From positions 36,587,895 to 36,651,894 of the forward strand of contig CALNVZ010000641.1 of assembly GCA_940671915.1 (NCBI GenBank): a stretch of DNA of 64,000 nucleotides, written 5' to 3'. Position numbers and translations under genes: made by a program. A model generated the notes under the pieces. That model was not told the origin of the DNA, did no database searches, and saw nothing but the letters and a program-made list of their open reading frames with translations. The stretch's first letter is position 1, and each line of letters starts with the position of its first letter. Positions 59,121-64,000 of this stretch are shown here, in pieces. Origin of the DNA: Paracentrotus lividus. Its lineage: Eukaryota; Echinodermata; Echinoidea; Camarodonta; Echinidae.

Positions 59121-62100
59121 TTTTAAATCTAACGTTTAACGTTAACAGTTAACTGTTAGAATCTAACTTGTTATTTGTTAAATAAAATGGCAGAGGAAAT
59201 CTTTTTTCTAAATGTTTTGTTGAATCTTTAAATGAAATTAAAACATATATACAGAGATATGTATAGTCCTGAATGGACTTAATCCCTTAACATGTCTCAT
59301 TCTCGTCATAAGTCTCTCGCTCTCGAATCGGACAACCAATATTCAATACCGGTACCCAAAATCAACACACCGGGACCACAGAACAATTAACAACATCACG
59401 TAACGTACATTTATTTAATGTTTTCTCCCAATCTTAATTATACATTTCAAACCAATTTCATGAAATCACAGATGTAATAATTCATATCGCACTCTTCCTC
59501 AAGAATTTTCTTCATAAACCTTTAAATACGGGAATATTGTTTACCTCAGTGACACCCCCTCCATCCATCTTCACTTCTGATGAATATTCATGAGATGAGA
59601 ATTATTGTTCCGCGTATTTCTCAAATGCTTTGCAATTATTAGAATAATTATAAACATTATACTAATCTATTTAAATAAATTAATGCCATACATTTTTCTT
59701 TGAATGAAATGGAAGCCTCAATATATATTTCATCGTAAAGGTTATGAACTTATTTATGTGCGGAGGCATATTTTTCAGTCTTGGTGAGCCTTTGCTAGAT
59801 ATATTTACATACAGAATGAAGCTGTGGGATTATGATTGCGTGTAATACAACACCGTACAACCATTTTCTTGACGTTCAAAAGGCTCGAAAATTTAGTAAG
59901 AGAAATACCTAATATATTTTATTCATGTTTATTCCGTACAACATAGTCTATAACGCTGTAGTTGAAGCCAGATATGAAATTCTTGATTTCATTAGCATAA
60001 TTTATCTTCTGTTTGCACGTGCATTTATTGTGATTTTATTTATGAAAATCAGGATCTGTGTGAAGACGCGAATCAATAATCTAGGGTCCCGCAAGTAATT
60101 TTTTTTCTTCAGCCAGGGTCCAGACAAATAATTGCCATCACCCTCTTGCCGAGGTCAATCTAGGAAAGTGAGACACATATATTTTGAAATTATCATGTCA
60201 CAAGAGTATTCTTTGTCAGAGATTCTATCTGTTGAGGCCAGCGAATGGTGAGTGAATTTAATTTATTAGGAAAATGATTTTGTTGTAATTAATGTAGACT
60301 CTCTCTTATCATTGAATTAGCATAATTTATATATTCCTCTGTATCTACTCATCTGTATTTTAACTCTTGTAATGTTGATGATGTATTTTGATATAAATCA
60401 TCATACCATTATCTGTTAAGAATTATAATCATAATGCAAGGGTCATTTTTATCCATAAGTCGAGAAATCGAGGGAGCGTTTATCTGCTGGCTGGTTTGGC
60501 TGTCATAAACGTCTGCACGTTTGTGCCAAACAGTATTTTGTGTGTTTGTGTCGTTTGGGCCCCTTGGCGTCACACATATGGACGGCTTTTCTTGTCTGCA
60601 GCAGTCTAAAAGTGGCTGCTGGGCTGGGGAGGCTGATATTGTTTGGGGTTCGGAGTGCTCAATGTTTGTTGTGGGTGATAGGATTTTCTTTGTTCAGTCA
60701 ATGCTAGGTAGAGCTTCTGTGTTGACTGTTGATGATTGATATATATCCATCAAAAGGCATAACGCTTTTACTCAATGTTTTAATAGTTTTAACTATTATT
60801 TTATCGATCAAATTTGTCAATTAATATTGAAATTTAGAATTTACAACATGTATTTTTATTTTGTCTGTTGGAATGTACAGCTTATTTTAAACTGGACTCT
60901 GGAGCTGGAGAATAGTTTAACTACAGAGAGAGAGAGAGAGAGGGAGATATTGAAGTATTTAATTGCCCATGAATAATAGTGAATTTTCAATTAAAAAGTA
61001 TAGATCTAGGCCTACTAAGAAATCCTATACAAGCAGTATGACGAGTTGTGAGCCTGATCATTGTCAGATGCTGATGAGTGGGGAAATAATGGTTGAAACA
61101 AGAAATGAAGAATATAATGAAATTTTAACATTATATACTTCTTTAATTATCTAGAATAAGAAATAAAAAATATGTAATAACTTTCTGTAATATATTTTGC
61201 CTTTTTTTAACCATATAAAATTGTTTAATTGTAGTAATGTTAGTTGTCTAAATAGAGATAGTTCAAACACAATCATTTTGCAAACTCTCTCAAGAAATTA
61301 TATTTATTTAAATCACATTATCCAAGCTAGCATAAATTATCCTTTAAATGTTAACTCCTAATATTCCAATATTGTAATAAAGTCGGAGTGAAAATTTTCT
61401 AGTATTTTTTTATGAGTAGATAAAAAATTGAATGAATTGAAATAATTTAGAGATCTACATGTATGTAACATTTATAAATTTAATGATAAATTGTGAAATC
61501 TTATTATGAATTGATGTTATTTTTGTTATCAAAATTAGTAGTTGGAGGTGAAAATTCATTTTTAGGTCATGACGAATCATTACAAGTACTAAGTAATCTG
61601 TGTCTGTCACATTTGGGGGCAAGACAATAATGAATGGCATTTGGCTGGTGCATGAAATTCACTCAAGCATTCATTGTACTTTTTGTCTTTGTATTGTATA
61701 CCTTGTACCTTGTAGAAATAATCCAAAAGCAGTTAGTTTGGAAGCTAAAATTTGATGTAATGTTTCCTCAGTTTCATAAGAACAACAGGTGTCACAAGGG
61801 GAGGGGAGGGAGGGGGAGGGGCATGCTCAGACTAAACTTTTTTTTTTTAGTTTTATGGCCAGTGTAGCCTACAGTGCATAATTTCAAGAAAAAAATCTCA
61901 GATTTTTCTGTCACTGGAAAAAAAACTTTCCTTTTTGCTAGGATTCACTTTTTAAGTATTTCATGAAGTTTGACAAATCATATCCTTTGATCTTGAATTA
62001 TGTATTTTCATCCATTGAACATTTTCTAACCTCATTAAAACAAATGATTTTGCTGCAAAACTTTTTCTGTCAAAAAAAAAAGAAGAGTAAATCGATAAAG

Positions 62101-62742
62101 GAAAAGAATTTTAAAATCAAATTATTTTGCGTATAGCCTTGACTATTTGCTGGTGACTTGTGTCTCATTTTTATATGTGATGAATCACAAATCTTATGTA
62201 TGTATTTAATTTTCTCCCAAAACAGACATGTTGTGTTTCAAATTTGTATTTTTGAACCAATGAGACTGTTAGTTTGAAAACTGTCAAACCTTTCAAAGGG
62301 AGGAACAGTCCTGTTTGACGGTGTGTATGGGAGCAATGGTGAACAAATGCAAATTTTTCTTTGCTTTGGCAGCTCTTACGTGTTCTCTAGGGAACCCTAT
62401 TTGTGTGCTTCCATCTAATCTAGGTTCGGCCCGAAGCCACAAAATGTCATCTGATATCCCATGTAATACCTAATGCCCTCGCCACTGAATATCATCCTCA
62501 TGTAATCACCATTATGCAAGAATCGGATTCCTACCAATGCGTATCGATATTCAGTTGATATATTTTTACTTTACATTTTACTCTAAAAGGCTATGAATAG
62601 ATATACAGAGCTTTCGGAGGAGATGAATATTTGGTATTACCAGTCCTAATCTATATGAATTCAATTTTCTGTACATGTATGTGCATAAAATAAACATACA
62701 AATTTATGCTATTCCTTTTTTTTTTTTTTTTTTTTTTTTTCT
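56758..62742. repeat. ~6.0-kb segment, copy 2 of the direct duplication
   Basis: Same order as 50721-56757, including LINE (about 56880-58965), nested MITE (57735-57895), poly-T (59061-59118), VPS41 exon 1 (59545-59568) and final poly-T. The differences I saw are mostly single-base insertions or deletions, densest in the left two thirds; the offset falls from about 6.03 to 5.98 kb. The start is garbled and the end lies 46 bp from a 25-N gap. Confidence 0.95.
59545..59568 (-). CDS. Second copy of the VPS41 first coding exon
   Basis: Identical 24 bases (MDGGGVTE) with the same donor as 53551-53574. It is functional only if the duplication is real, in which case VPS41 has two promoters; otherwise it is an assembly duplicate. 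Confidence 0.6.
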
Positions 62743-62788
62743 TTTTTTTTAAAGTTTTATTCATGTGAAATCCATGAAGGTGTCTAGC

Positions 62789-62813
62789 NNNNNNNNNNNN
62801 NNNNNNNNNNNNN
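62789..62813. other. Assembly gap, 25 N
   Basis: 25 N placeholder directly after the second 6-kb copy. Confidence 0.99.
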
Positions 62814-64000
62814 TGTGTATGCAGGTATTTGATTTTTCTTCTCTTTTTCTTTTCTTTTTTTTTTTTAAATTGGAAAACAAAAGTGAAGGAAAAAAAAATT
62901 TGTTACATTCCGATTTGATTTAGAGATGGAATTACATGTATTATTGAAAGGGAAAGGAAGTAATTGAATGTCAGTGTTTTTAAGATGAGAAAAGATTGAG
63001 GGGGAAAAATGTATTCTTTGTCTTCAGTAGATGATGAACAAGTATATGGATGTACATGTGAATTGAACACATTACAATGTATGTACCAAGTGCATTATAA
63101 AAGCTTGATATTATTTTCTTACAAGTTTGAGTATTCACATGGAGGCTGTTTTCTTGTAAAATGTCAATGTTCAAAAACATTGATTGAAGTTGTTTTTATT
63201 TAAAATCAAGGCAGCTGAACTAAACTTCCTTTAGAAAGAAGATTAGTTACTGTCTCACTTGGCACAAATGAGGATCATGGGTACCCTCACGAAAATATTC
63301 ATAATAAAACAAGTAGCTTTCAAGAGTTCAACCTTCATCTAATTTCAAATTGTTTCTACTCTCTATCTCTCTTTATTACTCTGCTGTGTTCTTTCTTTTA
63401 AGTTATTTCTTATACTCCTCGACCTCTCTTTTGTTCCTCTGCCTTCTGTCCTACTTCCAGTAGTTCTTCTGTTACCCTTCTCGTCTTTTCTCAGTGAGAT
63501 TTTGTTTCTTCTAATTCATATGTTGTTAGTCTTCTAATCAATATGCTGTTAGTCTGTACCTAGCTAGCGAATTGACTATTTATTTACTAGAATATTTATG
63601 TTATGCTCATATTATTTACTATTATATCTTATGTACATTCAAACTTTGCACAAAATCATATGCAATTTAGCCATGTGGCTACGACTTTGATTTTTGAATG
63701 AATAAAATTATTATTATTATTATTATTATTCTCAGTACAGAGAAGCTAAAGCTGGGTAATAAGCCTAGGGTCTTGCAACGTTTGGAAAAGGCGCTTTATA
63801 AAATACTGACTATTATCTGACTGGATAAATAGTCTTTATAAGGAAACTAAAGGAAGTGTTGAGTGAGTCTTTGACTGTGAAAAAGAAGGAATTCCTTATC
63901 TTAGGTAGATGATGAACAATTGTGTGGATTGTAAGTCGTAGGCCTATACTTTGAGCTGTATTGATGTGTTTTGTACTTATCGGCTCGTACTATTGTGGAA
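62814..64000. other. Terminal stretch, no gene recognised
   Basis: AT-rich. A CT-rich run at 63360-63480, then a retroposon-like 3' end (tgaatgaataaaattatta with (ATT)n at 63690-63730) and a SINE-like gcgctttataaaatactga at 63791. No supported coding exon. Confidence 0.5.

Overview
This is an AT-rich, intron-rich animal genome segment, probably from a marine invertebrate deuterostome and most likely an echinoid. That placement is an inference from gene structure, short introns packed with MITEs, LINE fragments and GAT/ATC and GA satellites; nothing in the sequence names a species. I recognise four host genes. (1) 841-9959, plus strand: the C-terminal two thirds of vitamin K-dependent gamma-carboxylase (GGCX); its 5' exons lie before base 1. 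(2) 17736-19462, minus strand: a kelch-like BTB-BACK-Kelch protein in one coding exon, with one apparent 1-nt frame break. (3) 22208-23074, plus strand: TOMM7, complete at 55 aa, with a 5' leader exon and NRF1-like/ETS-like promoter words near 20.83-20.91 kb. (4) 28505-53574, minus strand: VPS41 (HOPS/CORVET-related vacuolar sorting), 25 coding exons traced from the first ATG exon to the RING-type last exon, with one internal exon not found.

Layout: 0-10.5 kb is GGCX. 10.5-17.3 kb is intergenic with DNA-transposon remnants, a strong hairpin and a LINE scrap. 17.7-23.5 kb holds the head-to-head KLHL and TOMM7 genes. 23.5-28.5 kb is repeat-filled. 28.5-53.6 kb is VPS41 with satellites, MITEs and a 5'-truncated LINE in intron 1. 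50.7-62.7 kb is a ~6 kb segment present twice in direct orientation, containing the LINE and the VPS41 first exon; the second copy is peppered with small indels and sits next to a 25-N gap, so it may be an unpolished assembly duplicate. 62.8-64 kb is repeat-like tail.

The most unusual signal is a recurring 'exon echo' pattern. GGCX and VPS41 introns hold partial copies of their own exons, usually including a splice junction. The best case is a 170-bp-period tandem array at 4607-5539: the 78-nt end of one GGCX exon is repeated six times, and five copies keep the same open 26-codon, phase 0-0 frame with AG acceptor and GT donor. A similar four-copy array of the GGCX terminal exon (9827-10458) keeps two intact alternative C-termini. 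These could be alternative splice cassettes or relics of frequent local tandem duplication; transcripts would decide.

The four genes show no obvious shared pathway: Gla modification in the ER, a probable Cullin-3 substrate adaptor, a mitochondrial import subunit, and endolysosomal tethering.
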